DNA of 64,000 nt from Pandoraea pneumonica (GCF_902459645.1 NZ_CABPSK010000002.1:558001-622000); one strand, 5' to 3'; positions 1 through 10,057 are shown, counted from the first letter of the stretch. Numbers and translations are program-made. The notes: generated by a model from the sequence alone, not told the origin.

Positions 1-1
1 C

Positions 2-787
2 AATGTGGTGATTTGGCGGCTGCCGCGCATGCTCGAAGTGCAGTGGGCACGGGAAGCTGCTCACTGGGCCGGACTTACGCCACCGGTCACACCGACCTTC
101 AATCTGGCATGGCCGCCCTCACGTTGCCCGCGCTGCGATAGCACGATTCCGGCACGGCATAACCTCCCCGTGCTGAGTTACTTGCTGCTGCGCGGACGCT
201 GCGCCTATTGCTGTACGTCGATCAGCCTGCGTTACCCGTTGGTGGAGTTGAGCGTGGCTGCCATGTTCGCCACCATCGGCTGGACATTCGCGCCGTCGAT
301 GCAATACGCGACGATGTTCGCGTGGTGTGGCTTCGGAGCGGCACTGCTGGCACTGTCCATCATCGATGCCGATACGCGTCTGTTGCCTGACGCCATCACG
401 TTGCCGCTGTTGTGGGGCGGGCTGCTGCTGAGCGTGGCGGGTGTGACGATACCTGTCGACGACGCTGTGCTTGGTGCCGCGCTCGGCTATGTCGCGATGT
501 GGTTGGTCTCGGGCAGCTACTTCCTATTGACCGGGCAAGAAGGGCTGGGCGGCGGCGACGTGAAACTCGTCGCCGCCTGTGGGGCCTGGCTAGGGTGGAT
601 CGGGGTGCCGCTCACTCTGGCGTTTGGTGCCCTGGCCGCGACACTCGCTTTCGGCGCGCTCGGCGTGTGGCGCGGCCGCACGCTGTGCGGGCCGCTGCCG
701 TTTGGCCCGTGGCTGTGTGCCGGGGCTGTCGCGAGTGCGCTGTGGGGCGACCGGTTTCTAGGGCTGTGGTTGTACACGCGCGGCTAA
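2..787 (+). CDS. pilD: Type IV prepilin peptidase / N-methyltransferase, 5' end missing
   Basis: Inner-membrane aspartic peptidase that cleaves prepilin leader peptides and N-methylates the new N-terminus, for type IV pili and/or type II secretion. The frame is open from the first bases and reads NVVIWRLPRM, which is internal in this family, so the true start and first membrane segment lie upstream. Visible features are a CPRC...CAYC zinc-type tetracysteine segment, the two catalytic aspartate regions (IIDADTRLLPD and GLGGGDVKL, the GxGD motif) and several hydrophobic helices. The 3' end overlaps the convergent GMC oxidoreductase gene by about 30 bases. Family assignment is secure; whether it serves pili or type II secretion cannot be told here. 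Confidence 0.93.
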   Translation, partial: NVVIWRLPRMLEVQWAREAAHWAGLTPPVTPTFNLAWPPSRCPRCDSTIPARHNLPVLSYLLLRGRCAYCCTSISLRYPLVELSVAAMFATIGWTFAPSMQYATMFAWCGFGAALLALSIIDADTRLLPDAITLPLLWGGLLLSVAGVTIPVDDAVLGAALGYVAMWLVSGSYFLLTGQEGLGGGDVKLVAACGAWLGWIGVPLTLAFGALAATLAFGALGVWRGRTLCGPLPFGPWLCAGAVASALWGDRFLGLWLYTRG

Positions 788-2437
788 CACGGCATGGCCT
801 GCGTTGGCGGCTCGTCCGTGGCTAAGGTCTGCATTGCCGGACGGGCGCTGCGCTTGCTTCAGGATCATGTCAGCCGCTTTTTCACCGATCATCATCGACG
901 GCGCGTTGGTGTTGCCGCCGATGAGCGTGGGCATGATCGAGGCGTCCACGACGCGCAATCCTTCGACGCCGCGCACGCGCAGTTCCGTATCGACGACCGA
1001 CGCCGCATCGCTGCCCATGCGGCAGGTGCCGACGGGGTGATAGATGGTGTCGGCCCGCTCGCGAATCAGCGCCGTGAGCGCTTCGTCGGATTCCACGCCG
1101 CGACTGTGCAATTCTTTTCCGCCAAAGCGCGCCAGCGACGGTGCCGCCAATATCCGGCGTATCACGCGCGCGCCGCGCAATAACGTGTCGACGTCTTCCT
1201 GCGCTTGCAGGAACGCCGGATCGATCAGCGGCGCATCGCGCATATCGCCCGACGCCAGCGTGACGCGGCCACGACTCTTCGGACGCAATACACACGCATG
1301 CAACGACAGACCGCGCCGCAGATGCAACCGGCGATTGTGGTTGTCGCAAATGCCGACGAGAAAGTGCATTTGCAAATCGGGCCGCGCGAGGCTCGGGTCG
1401 CTCTTGAGAAATCCACCGGCCTCGGCCACGTTGCTCGCCAGCAAGCCGCGCTTGTCGCGCAGATACGCCACGCCCTGCATCAGCAGATGCCATAGCCCGG
1501 GCGGCGTGTAGCCGACCAGATCGCGATGCGCGACGTATTTGTTGATGATGAAGTCGATGTGGTCTTGCAGGTTTTCGCCGACATTCGGCGCATTGACGCG
1601 CACCGCGATGCCATGCGCCTGCAATTGCGCGGCGGGGCCGATGCCCGATCCCATCAGCAACTGCGGCGAATTGAAAGCTCCGGCGCTGAGGATCACTTCT
1701 GCGCGGGCGCGCAGCGTCTCGAGCGCGCCTTGACGTTGCAGCGTCACGCCCGTCGCGCGCATGCCTTCGAACGTGATGCGCTGCACGAGAGCGTCGGTGA
1801 TGACGTGCAGATTGGCGCGGGCTTTACCGTGCAAATACGCGCGTGCGGCATTCCATCGCTCGCCGTCTTTCTGCGTGACCTGATAGATGCCCGCGCCTTC
1901 GTATTGCGCGCCGTTGAAGTCGCTGGAGACGGGAAAGCCCGCCTCGCGCGCCGCGTCGACGTAGTGCCGCGAAAACGGGTTGACGGTGCGCAGGTCTGCC
2001 ACGTTGAGCGGGCCGCCGCTGCCGTGCCAATCGTCGGCACCGCGCTCGTTGTTTTCGTTGCGGCGGAAGTAGGGCAGCACGTCATTCCAGCCCCAGCCTG
2101 TGCAGCCGGCCTGTGCCCAATCGTTGTAATCGTCGGGATGGCCGCGGGTGTAGATCATCGCGTTGATCGAACTCGATCCGCCCAGGCCGCGCCCGCGTGG
2201 CTGGTAGCCCTGCCGCCCGGTGAGACCCGTCTGTGGCGTCGTGCGATACCCGTAGTTTCGCCGCGAGCGAAACGGCACCAGCGCGGCGAGTCCGAGCGGC
2301 AGCCTGACGAGAAAACTGTTGTCGGGCGGTCCGGCTTCGATGAGCGCGATCGTGCGCCCGGGCAAGCCGTCGGCTAAGCGAGCCGCGAGCGCACAGCCCG
2401 CCGAGCCGCCACCGACGATGACGTAGTCATAGTCCAT
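758..2437 (-). CDS. GMC-family FAD-dependent oxidoreductase (choline/alcohol dehydrogenase type)
   Basis: Flavoprotein of the glucose-methanol-choline family, 559 residues, the usual length for BetA/AlkJ-like alcohol dehydrogenases. The N-terminus has the FAD dinucleotide fold (DYVIVGGGSAGCALAARL). GMC signatures follow: RGRGLGGSSSINAMIY in the first third, GAFNSPQLLMGSGIG in the middle, and a C-terminal active-site region with YHPVGTCRMG and GGNTNAPSMMIGEKAADMI. The start is supported by GGAGG about 8 bases upstream. It probably oxidises a primary or aromatic alcohol. The nearby acyl-CoA dehydrogenase and coniferyl-type aldehyde dehydrogenase, on the opposite strand, fit an alcohol-to-aldehyde-to-acid theme, but the substrate is not determinable. 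Confidence 0.9.
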   Translation of the reverse strand: MDYDYVIVGGGSAGCALAARLADGLPGRTIALIEAGPPDNSFLVRLPLGLAALVPFRSRRNYGYRTTPQTGLTGRQGYQPRGRGLGGSSSINAMIYTRGHPDDYNDWAQAGCTGWGWNDVLPYFRRNENNERGADDWHGSGGPLNVADLRTVNPFSRHYVDAAREAGFPVSSDFNGAQYEGAGIYQVTQKDGERWNAARAYLHGKARANLHVITDALVQRITFEGMRATGVTLQRQGALETLRARAEVILSAGAFNSPQLLMGSGIGPAAQLQAHGIAVRVNAPNVGENLQDHIDFIINKYVAHRDLVGYTPPGLWHLLMQGVAYLRDKRGLLASNVAEAGGFLKSDPSLARPDLQMHFLVGICDNHNRRLHLRRGLSLHACVLRPKSRGRVTLASGDMRDAPLIDPAFLQAQEDVDTLLRGARVIRRILAAPSLARFGGKELHSRGVESDEALTALIRERADTIYHPVGTCRMGSDAASVVDTELRVRGVEGLRVVDASIMPTLIGGNTNAPSMMIGEKAADMILKQAQRPSGNADLSHGRAANAGHAVLAARVQPQP

Positions 2438-2695
2438 GCTGACATCCTCCCTTGGATGGGCACTGCATTGCCTGCTTTGTAGTTATCGTTCTTGTGCACT
2501 GCTATTCGCCAGATCGGATGCGTCCTACGTCCTAAGTTTCGGTGACCCGAAGCGGCGGCACTCATTGTAGGCAGACATTTCCCGTATTCGAGCGTGATGT
2601 GAAGCATTCCTCTAATTTGTACGGGCGAAGAAGTTCAACCACTATGATGAAATGATTCACTTTGCGTGAACGCCCGTTCGGCTACGGAGACATGG

Positions 2696-4360
2696 ATGAC
2701 TGAGGCTTGGCACACCCACGACGTCACCAATCAGGTGCCGCCGCTTGTCGATTACAACCTGTACGCTACCGACGCCGCGTTGCAGGCCGCTGTGAGCGCG
2801 TTCAACGCTGGCTGGCATGCGAAAGAACTGCATCGGCAAGGGGCGCGGCTGGGGGACGCCGAAGTGCAGCAGTGGGCCGAGACGGCCAACCGGCACGAGC
2901 CCGAGTTGCAGACCTTCGATGCGCGCGGCAACCGTATCGATCATGTGGAATTTCACCCGGCATGGCACGCGCTGATGGGCCTTTTGCGCGGTGCACAATT
3001 GCAGTCGTTGCCGTGGGCGCACCCGCAGGTGGGCGCCATGGCGGCCCGCACAGCGGCGTATTTTCTACACGCGCAGAACGAGGCCGGGTCGCTGTGCCCC
3101 ACGACGATGACGTTCGCGAGCATTCCCGTGCTGGCCAAAGTGCCGTCGCTTTATCCCACCATCAAGGACAAACTGCTCGCGCCACAGCACGATCCGCGCG
3201 ATATTCCGCTCGCGCAGAAGCACGCGATGCTCGTCGGCATGGGCATGACGGAAAAGCAGGGTGGGTCGGACGTTCGCACGAACACCACCGTGGCCCATGC
3301 GCTTGGCGGCGATGCGTATTCGCTGGTCGGGCATAAATGGTTCTTCTCGGCGCCGCAATGCGACGCGCATCTCGTGCTCGCTCGCGCTGACGATAGCGAT
3401 GCATTGTCGTGCTTCTTTGTGCCGCGCTACACCCCGGACGGGCGCAAAAACGCCGTGCAAATTCAGCGCTTGAAAGACAAACTCGGCAACCGCTCGAATG
3501 CGAGTAGCGAAGTGGAGTTTCAAGGGGCTTACGGCACGCTTGTGGGCGCGCATGGGCGCGGGATTCCCACCATCATCGAAATGGCGACCTATACGCGGCT
3601 CGATTGCGTGATCGGCAGCGCAGCCATGATGCGCACGGGCGTGGTTCAGGCCATTCACCATGCACGGCATCGCACGGCATTCGGCGCGAAGCTCGTCGAT
3701 CAGGATTTGATGACGACGGTGCTCGCCGATCTGGCGTTGGAGTCGGAAGCCGCCACATGGCTCGCGATGCGGCTGGCACAGTCGTTCGATGCCGCCGAGT
3801 CTGACGACGATGCACCGCTCGAGCGTGCGTGGCGTCGTATCGTGCTGCCCGCCGCCAAATTCTGGGTGTGTAAGCGTGCGCTCGAACTCGCGGGCGAATG
3901 CATGGAAGTGTGGGGCGGTAACGGGTATGTCGAAACCGGACCGCTCGCACGCCTGTACCGCGAAGCTCCGGTGAATTCCATTTGGGAGGGCTCGGGTAAC
4001 GTGATGTGCCTCGACGTGCTGCGCGCCATCGGGCGCGAGCCGGAAGTGGCGCAGGCATGGTTCGATTGGCTGGGTGAGCGTGTAGGCTCGCATGCGCCGT
4101 TGCGCGAGGCGCTGGCGCAGCTGCATGGCTGGCTCGCGGCCGACCCAGCGACGCATGCGGTGCGCGCACGCGCCATTGCTCAACAGATCGTGTTGCTCGC
4201 CCAAGCGGCGTTGCTGCTCGAACATGCACCAGCCGAGTTGGCGCATGGATTTGCCGAGAGCCGGCTGTCGAATCGCGGCGGGCGCATCTACGGCGTCATG
4301 CCGGATTCGCTGGCGGTGGGTGTGCAACGGGCGTGGCTGGATCGCGCGTTTTTAGGCTGA
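2696..4360 (+). CDS. AidB-type acyl-CoA dehydrogenase family protein
   Basis: FAD-dependent acyl-CoA dehydrogenase-fold protein of about 554 residues, the long form typical of AidB (alkylation-response protein) and its relatives. The segment GMGMTEKQGGSDVRTNTT is the AidB-subfamily flavin/substrate loop. C-terminal RLYREAPVNSIWEGSGNVMC is also characteristic. I chose ATG 2696 because GGAGA sits five bases upstream; an in-frame GTG at 2666 would add ten residues. In other bacteria AidB binds DNA and is induced by alkylation, while the paralogues around it are often in fatty-acid or branched-chain catabolism. The neighbouring aldehyde dehydrogenase and GMC enzyme favour a metabolic role here, but this is inference. 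Confidence 0.85.
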   Translation: MTEAWHTHDVTNQVPPLVDYNLYATDAALQAAVSAFNAGWHAKELHRQGARLGDAEVQQWAETANRHEPELQTFDARGNRIDHVEFHPAWHALMGLLRGAQLQSLPWAHPQVGAMAARTAAYFLHAQNEAGSLCPTTMTFASIPVLAKVPSLYPTIKDKLLAPQHDPRDIPLAQKHAMLVGMGMTEKQGGSDVRTNTTVAHALGGDAYSLVGHKWFFSAPQCDAHLVLARADDSDALSCFFVPRYTPDGRKNAVQIQRLKDKLGNRSNASSEVEFQGAYGTLVGAHGRGIPTIIEMATYTRLDCVIGSAAMMRTGVVQAIHHARHRTAFGAKLVDQDLMTTVLADLALESEAATWLAMRLAQSFDAAESDDDAPLERAWRRIVLPAAKFWVCKRALELAGECMEVWGGNGYVETGPLARLYREAPVNSIWEGSGNVMCLDVLRAIGREPEVAQAWFDWLGERVGSHAPLREALAQLHGWLAADPATHAVRARAIAQQIVLLAQAALLLEHAPAELAHGFAESRLSNRGGRIYGVMPDSLAVGVQRAWLDRAFLG

Positions 4361-4424
4361 ACGGCAGGATTCGCTAGATAACAACAAGGACGATGGCTGC
4401 CACCGGCGGCCACAGGGAGACGGC

Positions 4425-5897
4425 ATGGGACATAACCACGAACTAGGCGGTTTGCACGACGTTCCGCCTGCATTGCACGCGGCTTCCGAAGACGATAGCG
4501 CGCGGGCCATGCTGTTGCCCCGATTCGACGCGATGCACCGCGCGCACGACAGCGCGCCGCATGTCGACTGGCCCACGCGCAAGGGGCATTTGAAGGCGTT
4601 GCAGACGATGCTGCGCAAGTATCGTGAGGCGTTCGCGACGGCCATCGATGAGGACTTCGGCGGACGCTCGGCGCAGGAAACCGACATGCTGGAGTTGTTC
4701 CCATCGCACGGCAATCTCAAGCATGCGCTGGCCCACACGCGCCAATGGATGCGCGGCACGCACGGGTGGGCCAATCTCTGGCTGCTGCCTGCGCGCACCG
4801 CCATCGTGCCCCAACCGCTAGGGGTGGTGGGGGTGATCGTGCCGTGGAATTACCCGCTGTTTCTGGCGGTGGGTCCGCTGACCGATGCGTTGGCGGCGGG
4901 CAATCGCGTGATGATCAAAGTGTCTGAAGTCGCGCCGCGTTTTGCCGATGTGTTCGCCAAAGCTATCGCCGAATTTTTCCCCGCCGACTGGGTGACGGTG
5001 GTCTCGGGCGACGCCCAAGTGGCTCGCGCGTTTTCTACGCTGCCGTTCGATCATCTGCTGTTCACCGGCGCGACGTCGATCGGGCATCACGTCATGCGCG
5101 CGGCGAGCGAGCATCTCACCCCGGTCACGCTCGAACTCGGCGGCAAATCGCCCGCGATTATCGGCCCCGGCGCACGCTGGGACCACGCGGTAGAACGCAT
5201 CATGTTCGGCAAGCTCGTCAACGCTGGGCAAACGTGTATCGCGCCCGATTACGTACTCGTGCCGCGCGAAAAGCTCGACGCGTTCGTGGCGTCGGCACGT
5301 GAGGTGGCGGCACGGCTCTATCCCGATGCGGTGAACAATCCGCAGTACACGAGCATCGTGTCACCGCGCCATTTCGAGCGGCTGATGGGGCTGGCAGGCG
5401 AGGCCGCCGCGCAGGGCGCGACGTCGCATGCGCTCTTCGATGCGCCCGCACAAGCCGAGCGTCGGCGCTTGCCGCCGGTGGTGCTCACGGGCGTACACGA
5501 AGGGATGCGCGTGATGCGCGAGGAGATTTTCGGGCCGTTGCTGCCGGTGGTGCCTTACGACGATCTCGACGCTGCCATCGCCTATGTTAACGAGCGTCCA
5601 CGCCCGTTGGCGCTCTACATCTTCGATACCGACGAGACACGCATCGACCGGGTCGTTGACGGCACGATATCCGGCGGCGTGACGATCAACGACACACTGC
5701 TGCACGCCGCCGAACACGGGCTGCCATTCAGTGGCGTGGGGGCGTCGGGGATGGGCGGATACCACGGCGAAGTCGGCTTCCGCACGTTCTCGAAAGAGAA
5801 ACCGATCTTCCGGCAAGCGCGGTTCAACGGCGCCGGGCTGCTCAATCCGCCCTACGGCAAGCGTTTCGCGATGATGATCCGGCAGTTGCTCGGCTGA
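4425..5897 (+). CDS. calB: Coniferyl-aldehyde-dehydrogenase-type NAD(P) aldehyde dehydrogenase
   Basis: Aldehyde dehydrogenase of 490 residues of the class-3-like coniferyl aldehyde dehydrogenase group. Motifs seen are VPWNYPLFLAVGPL (cofactor site), FTGATSIGHHV, LELGGKSP with the general-base glutamate, and NAGQTCIAPDY with the nucleophilic cysteine. The end GFRTFSKEKPIF is typical of this class, which often has a membrane-associating tail. It would oxidise an aromatic or long-chain aldehyde to its acid. It follows the acyl-CoA dehydrogenase gene by 64 bases and probably shares its transcript, which ends at the terminator after 5936. The exact substrate is unproven. Confidence 0.85.
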   Translation: MGHNHELGGLHDVPPALHAASEDDSARAMLLPRFDAMHRAHDSAPHVDWPTRKGHLKALQTMLRKYREAFATAIDEDFGGRSAQETDMLELFPSHGNLKHALAHTRQWMRGTHGWANLWLLPARTAIVPQPLGVVGVIVPWNYPLFLAVGPLTDALAAGNRVMIKVSEVAPRFADVFAKAIAEFFPADWVTVVSGDAQVARAFSTLPFDHLLFTGATSIGHHVMRAASEHLTPVTLELGGKSPAIIGPGARWDHAVERIMFGKLVNAGQTCIAPDYVLVPREKLDAFVASAREVAARLYPDAVNNPQYTSIVSPRHFERLMGLAGEAAAQGATSHALFDAPAQAERRRLPPVVLTGVHEGMRVMREEIFGPLLPVVPYDDLDAAIAYVNERPRPLALYIFDTDETRIDRVVDGTISGGVTINDTLLHAAEHGLPFSGVGASGMGGYHGEVGFRTFSKEKPIFRQARFNGAGLLNPPYGKRFAMMIRQLLG

Positions 5898-5935
5898 CGA
5901 GGCGTACACAGGCAACGCGGACAAAGCGGACAAAG

Positions 5936-5971
5936 AAAAACCCCGCCGGGGAGACCCGGGCGGGGTTTTTT
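5936..5971. terminator. Bidirectional rho-independent terminator between calB and metK
   Basis: Arms CCCCGCC (5941-5947) and GGCGGGG (5959-5965) are flanked by AAAAA on the left and TTTTTT on the right, with an inner GGG/CCC pairing. The A/T flanks make it functional on both strands, as expected between two convergent genes. Confidence 0.9.
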
Positions 5972-6031
5972 CATGACGTTGCTCAACTGGCCGCCAGCAG
6001 ATGCCGACGGCGAGTCGAGCGCGTCTGAGAC

Positions 6032-7210
6032 TTACGCGACGGCGCGCAGACCGGCGTCGGCCAGCAGGGCGTCGGCGCGATCCGTGGCTTCCCACGAGAA
6101 TTCCGGCTCTTCACGGCCGAAGTGACCGTAAGCAGCCGTCTTCTCGTAGATCGGGCGCAGCAGGTCGAGCATCTGGATGATGCCCTTCGGACGCAGGTCG
6201 AAATGCTTCTCGACGAGTTCCGCGATGCGCTGATCGCTGATCTTGCCGGTGCCGAACGTGTTCACCATCACCGACGTCGGGCGTGCCACGCCGATGGCGT
6301 ACGACACTTGAATCACGCACTTCGAGGCCAGACCGGCGGCCACGATGTTCTTCGCGACGTAACGGCCAGCGTAGGCGGCGGAACGGTCGACCTTCGACGG
6401 GTCTTTGCCCGAGAAGGCGCCGCCACCGTGCGGTGCGGCACCGCCGTACGTGTCGACGATGATCTTACGACCGGTGAGGCCAGCATCGCCTTGCGGACCG
6501 CCGATCACGAAGCGACCGGTCGGGTTCACGAGGAACTTGATGTCGCCCTTGATCAGGTCGGCCGGGAGCACCGGCTTGATGATTTCTTCGATGACGGCTT
6601 CGCGCAGGACGTCGAGGGCGATGTCCGGCGAATGCTGCGTCGACAGCACGACGGTGTCGATGCTGTGCGGACGGCCGTTTTCGTACTTGATGGTGACTTG
6701 CGATTTCGCGTCCGGGCGCAGCCAGTTGAGGCGGCCGTCGCGGCGCACTTGCGACTGACGTTCCACCAGACGGTGCGACAGGTGAATCGGCAGCGGCATC
6801 AGTTCCGGCGTTTCATCGCAGGCGTAGCCGAACATCAGGCCTTGGTCGCCAGCACCTTGATCGAGATTGTCGTCATGGGCGCGGTCAACGCCTTGGGCGA
6901 TGTCGGGCGACTGGCGGTCGTAGGCGACCAGCACGGCGCAGCCCTTGTAGTCGATACCGTAGTCGGTGTTGTCGTAGCCGATGCGGCGGATGGTGTCGCG
7001 CGCAACTTGCTGATAGTCGACCGTGGCGGTCGTGGTGATTTCACCCGCGAGCACGACGAGACCGGTGTTGCAAAGCGTTTCGGCGGCGACGCGCGCGTAC
7101 TTGTCCTGGGTCAGGATCGCGTCAAGGACAGCATCCGAAATCTGGTCAGCGACCTTGTCCGGGTGACCTTCGGATACCGATTCGGAGGTAAAGAGATAGT
7201 CGTTCGCCAC
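6032..7210 (-). CDS. metK: S-adenosylmethionine synthetase
   Basis: Makes SAM from methionine and ATP in the cytoplasm. The protein starts [19 protein letters not shown] and carries the family signatures [12 protein letters not shown] and [19 protein letters not shown] (methionine/ATP and metal-binding segments). I place the start at a GTG (7208-7210) because GAGGAG lies six bases upstream and the resulting 392 residues match the family. An upstream in-frame ATG at 7246 would add twelve residues that resemble nothing in MetK and would place this ribosome site inside the coding region. The gene is divergent from lpxL. I see no recognisable SAM riboswitch in the leader. Confidence 0.97.
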   Translation of the reverse strand: MANDYLFTSESVSEGHPDKVADQISDAVLDAILTQDKYARVAAETLCNTGLVVLAGEITTTATVDYQQVARDTIRRIGYDNTDYGIDYKGCAVLVAYDRQSPDIAQGVDRAHDDNLDQGAGDQGLMFGYACDETPELMPLPIHLSHRLVERQSQVRRDGRLNWLRPDAKSQVTIKYENGRPHSIDTVVLSTQHSPDIALDVLREAVIEEIIKPVLPADLIKGDIKFLVNPTGRFVIGGPQGDAGLTGRKIIVDTYGGAAPHGGGAFSGKDPSKVDRSAAYAGRYVAKNIVAAGLASKCVIQVSYAIGVARPTSVMVNTFGTGKISDQRIAELVEKHFDLRPKGIIQMLDLLRPIYEKTAAYGHFGREEPEFSWEATDRADALLADAGLRAVA

Positions 7211-7216
7211 TTCAGG

Positions 7217-7222
7217 CTCCTC
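7217..7222 (-). promoter_or_regulatory. Ribosome-binding site deciding the metK GTG start
   Basis: Read on the minus strand this is GAGGAG, six bases before the GTG codon of metK. It lies inside the longer open frame that begins at 7246, so it argues for the shorter protein. Confidence 0.75.
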
Positions 7223-7401
7223 TATAACGAATGATTGGCGACTCACGCGCCGTCATCGGAGTAGAAGCGGCGACGCTTTAGCGGATAAATTAATCGGATG
7301 CGCTGCCTTTAAAGGGTGGCTCATCCGAATCGCCCCGCAAGTTGTCAGTTAACTCGGCGATGTCGCTTATTATACGCCCCTGTAGAAAATCTGCTGGCGA
7401 C

Positions 7402-8298
7402 ATGGCAACCACTCCCAAGAAATCCATCGGGTACTACCTGAGCGTAGGCCTGTTGCGGGGGCTCAACCTGCTCCCCTATAGCTGGGTCGCGCGTTTCGGC
7501 GCGGGCCTTGGACAACTTTTGTACCTGATTCCCAGCTCGCGAAAGCGCGTGGTGCATACCAATTTGCGCCTGTGTTTCCCGCACTGGGACGACGCGACCC
7601 GCGAGCGCGTGGCCCGGGCGTCGTTCGTGCACGCCATTCGCAGCTACGCCGAGCGCAGCGTGCAGTGGTTTGCCGACGGCAAGAAGCTCGAACGCCTGAT
7701 CGAGCTCGATTCCGCCGTGGATCTGCGCGATCCGAACATGCCGCCGACCATCCTGCTCGGCTTTCACTTCGTGGGCATCGAAGCCGGCTCGGTCTTCATC
7801 AACTACTCGCTGCACCGCCCGTGCGCTTCGCTCTACACGCCGATGTCGAACCCGGCGTTCGACGCGATGGCCAAGGAGCAGCGCGGCCGGTTCGACGCCG
7901 AGATGATTCCGCGTGGCGACAGCGCGCGCGACGTGCTGCGCATGTTCCGCAAGAAGAAGCCGGTCATGCTGGCGGCCGATATGGACTACGGCGCCCGAAA
8001 TTCCACGTTCGTGCCGTTCTTCGGCGTCGAAGCCTGCACGCTGACGTCGGTTTCGCGGCTGGCCGAAGTGGGCCGCGCGCAGATTCTGCCGTTCATCGGC
8101 GAAGTGCTGCCGAACTACAAGGGCTACCGGCTCAAAGTCTTCCCCGTGTGGGAAAACTACCCGAGCGGCGACCCCGATGCCGACGCCCGTCGCATGAACG
8201 CGTTTCTGGAAGAACAGATTCTGAAGATGCCGGAGCAGTACTACTGGGTGCACAAGCGCTTCAAGACCCGGCCGGAAGGCCAGCCAGGCGTCTATTGA
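7402..8298 (+). CDS. lpxL: Lipid A biosynthesis acyltransferase, LpxL/HtrB family
   Basis: Membrane-bound acyltransferase that adds a secondary acyl chain to lipid A precursors. The protein has about 298 residues, with an N-terminal hydrophobic segment, the HX4E catalytic motif (HFVGIE) and a C-terminal YYWVHKRFKTRP signature common to LpxL/LpxM. ATG 7402 gives the normal family N-terminus (MATTPKKSIGYYL); the open frame extends 20 codons further upstream. It sits between metK and dapF, the usual Burkholderiaceae order. The family is clear, but which acyl chain and position it uses cannot be read from sequence. Confidence 0.9.
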   Translation: MATTPKKSIGYYLSVGLLRGLNLLPYSWVARFGAGLGQLLYLIPSSRKRVVHTNLRLCFPHWDDATRERVARASFVHAIRSYAERSVQWFADGKKLERLIELDSAVDLRDPNMPPTILLGFHFVGIEAGSVFINYSLHRPCASLYTPMSNPAFDAMAKEQRGRFDAEMIPRGDSARDVLRMFRKKKPVMLAADMDYGARNSTFVPFFGVEACTLTSVSRLAEVGRAQILPFIGEVLPNYKGYRLKVFPVWENYPSGDPDADARRMNAFLEEQILKMPEQYYWVHKRFKTRPEGQPGVY

Positions 8299-8328
8299 GC
8301 GGCACCGGATGCGCGTCGACTTCTCCTC

Positions 8329-8334
8329 TACAAT
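8329..8334 (+). promoter_or_regulatory. Possible -10 element immediately before dapF
   Basis: TACAAT ends seven bases before the dapF ATG and no Shine-Dalgarno sequence is visible. If it is used as a -10 box, transcription would begin at or next to the start codon. No convincing -35 box accompanies it. Confidence 0.3.
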
Positions 8335-8340
8335 AGCGGC

Positions 8341-9192
8341 ATGAAGCTCAAATTCACCAAGATGCAAGGCGCCGGGAACGACTTTGTCGTGATCGACGGC
8401 ATCTCGCAGACCATCGATTTCACGCCCGAGCAGTGGCGTGCGCTGGCCGACCGCCATTTCGGCGTCGGCGCGGACCAGCTTTTGCTCGTCGAACGCTCGG
8501 CGCTGCCGGGTGTGGACTTCCGTTACCGCATCTTCAACGCCGATGGCGGCGAGGTGGAGCATTGCGGCAACGGTGCGCGCTGCTTCGTGAAGTTCGTGCG
8601 CGATACGGGCCTCACCGACAAGCGCTCGGTGCGCGTCGAAGTGCAGCAGGGCGTGATTACGCTCACCGCGCGCGAAGACGGGCAGGTCAGCGTGGATATG
8701 GGCGCACCGATTCTGACGCCGTCCGACGTGCCGTTCGATGCGAACGGGCTGGAAGGCCGCCGCGAGGGTGCCGACACGCTCTGGCCGCTGGACGTGGCGG
8801 GCAAGACGACGTGGATTTCGGTCGTATCGATGGGTAACCCCCACGCCGTGCAGGTGGTCGATAACGTCGATACCGCGCCGGTCGAGACGGATGGCCCGCT
8901 CGTTGAGCGTCACGCGCGCTTCCCGCGCCGGGTGAACGCCGGTTTCCTGCAAGTGGTAGATCAGCATCAAGCGCGCCTACGCGTGTACGAGCGCGGGGCG
9001 GGCGAGACGCTTGCCTGCGGCACCGGCGCTTGTGCGGCAGCGGTGGCGGGCATCCGCCGGGGCTTGCTGGCCTCGCCGGTCGCCATCGAAACGCATGGCG
9101 GCACGCTCACTATCGAGTGGGATGGCGCCGCCGGCCCGGTCATCATGACGGGGCCCGCCGCAACGGTCTTCGAGGGCACCATCGAGATCTGA
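8341..9192 (+). CDS. dapF: Diaminopimelate epimerase
   Basis: Cofactor-independent epimerase converting LL- to meso-diaminopimelate, for lysine and peptidoglycan synthesis. The two catalytic cysteines are visible: C75 in HCGNGARC and C226 in ACGTGACAA. Other family blocks are [12 protein letters not shown] at the N-terminus and MGNPHAV near residue 165. The 283-residue length is normal. It lies 42 bases after lpxL. A TACAAT motif immediately upstream may allow its own, possibly leaderless, transcript. Confidence 0.97.
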   Translation: MKLKFTKMQGAGNDFVVIDGISQTIDFTPEQWRALADRHFGVGADQLLLVERSALPGVDFRYRIFNADGGEVEHCGNGARCFVKFVRDTGLTDKRSVRVEVQQGVITLTAREDGQVSVDMGAPILTPSDVPFDANGLEGRREGADTLWPLDVAGKTTWISVVSMGNPHAVQVVDNVDTAPVETDGPLVERHARFPRRVNAGFLQVVDQHQARLRVYERGAGETLACGTGACAAAVAGIRRGLLASPVAIETHGGTLTIEWDGAAGPVIMTGPAATVFEGTIEI

Positions 9193-9361
9193 TACCGTGT
9201 TGCCCGCAAGGCGCCCCTTGGCATCGGCCAACGTTGGAACGGGGCGCTCGCAAGACCGATTTGGTTTCTGAAGCTTCTGATTTCGCGACCCTGACGGCCG
9301 CACGCTCTCCTTGTGCAAACTGGGCGTGGTGCGGTTTTCGATGAACAGCAGACGGACACTC

Positions 9362-10039
9362 ATGAACGACCGAGATATTGCGGAATACCTGATCGCGCAT
9401 CCTGACTTCTTCGAGCGCCACGCCGAATTGCTGGCCGGCGTGCGGCTGACGAGCCCCCACGGACAACGGGCGGTGTCGTTGCAAGAGCGTCAGATCGAGA
9501 TGCAGCGCGAGAAGACCAAGCAGATCGAGCGACGCCTCGCCGAATTGCTGCGCTACGGCCACGAAAACGACGATATCTCGGCGAAATTGCACCGCTGGAC
9601 CCTCGGCCTGCTCGGCGAGCGCGATCCGCATGCGTTGCCGGACGCCATTGCCCGCGGGTTGCGCGACGTCTTCGACGTGCCGTTTGCCGCCGTGCGCGTG
9701 TGGAATGTCTCCGCGCCGTATCAACCTGCCGAATTTGCCCGCAGCGTGAGCGAAGAGGTCAAGATTTTCGCGTCGAGCCTGGTCACGCCGTATTGCGGCG
9801 CGAACACTGGTTTTGAAGCGGTTACGTGGTTGGGGGCACCGAGCGATCCGGCCTCTGTGGCGCTGCTCGCGCTGCGCGATCCGCTGGCACCGCAAGGCGC
9901 AGAAGCGCCGGTGTTCGGCCTGCTCGTGATGGGCTCGGACGATGCACGCCGCTTCCACGAAGGCATGGCGACCGACTTCCTGTCGCAAATCGGTGAACTC
10001 GCGGGCGCAGCGCTGAGCAAGCTGCGCGCGGACGACTGA
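9362..10039 (+). CDS. DUF484 family protein (GAF-like), partner gene of xerC
   Basis: Cytoplasmic protein of about 225 residues. It begins MNDRDIAEYLIAHPDFFERH, the typical DUF484 opening, continues through a coiled-coil-rich segment (QERQIEMQREKTKQIERRL) and ends in a GAF-like fold. The biochemical function is unknown; in many proteobacteria it lies between dapF and xerC, as here. In-frame ATG codons at 9341 and 9362 are both possible; I chose 9362 because it gives the conserved family N-terminus. Confidence 0.88.
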   Translation: MNDRDIAEYLIAHPDFFERHAELLAGVRLTSPHGQRAVSLQERQIEMQREKTKQIERRLAELLRYGHENDDISAKLHRWTLGLLGERDPHALPDAIARGLRDVFDVPFAAVRVWNVSAPYQPAEFARSVSEEVKIFASSLVTPYCGANTGFEAVTWLGAPSDPASVALLALRDPLAPQGAEAPVFGLLVMGSDDARRFHEGMATDFLSQIGELAGAALSKLRADD

Positions 10040-10057
10040 GCCGCGCTGGGCGCGATT

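Noticed and set aside
7345-8970. A 541-residue minus-strand frame opposite lpxL and dapF
   Set aside because: Antisense shadow of two genes with clear catalytic motifs.
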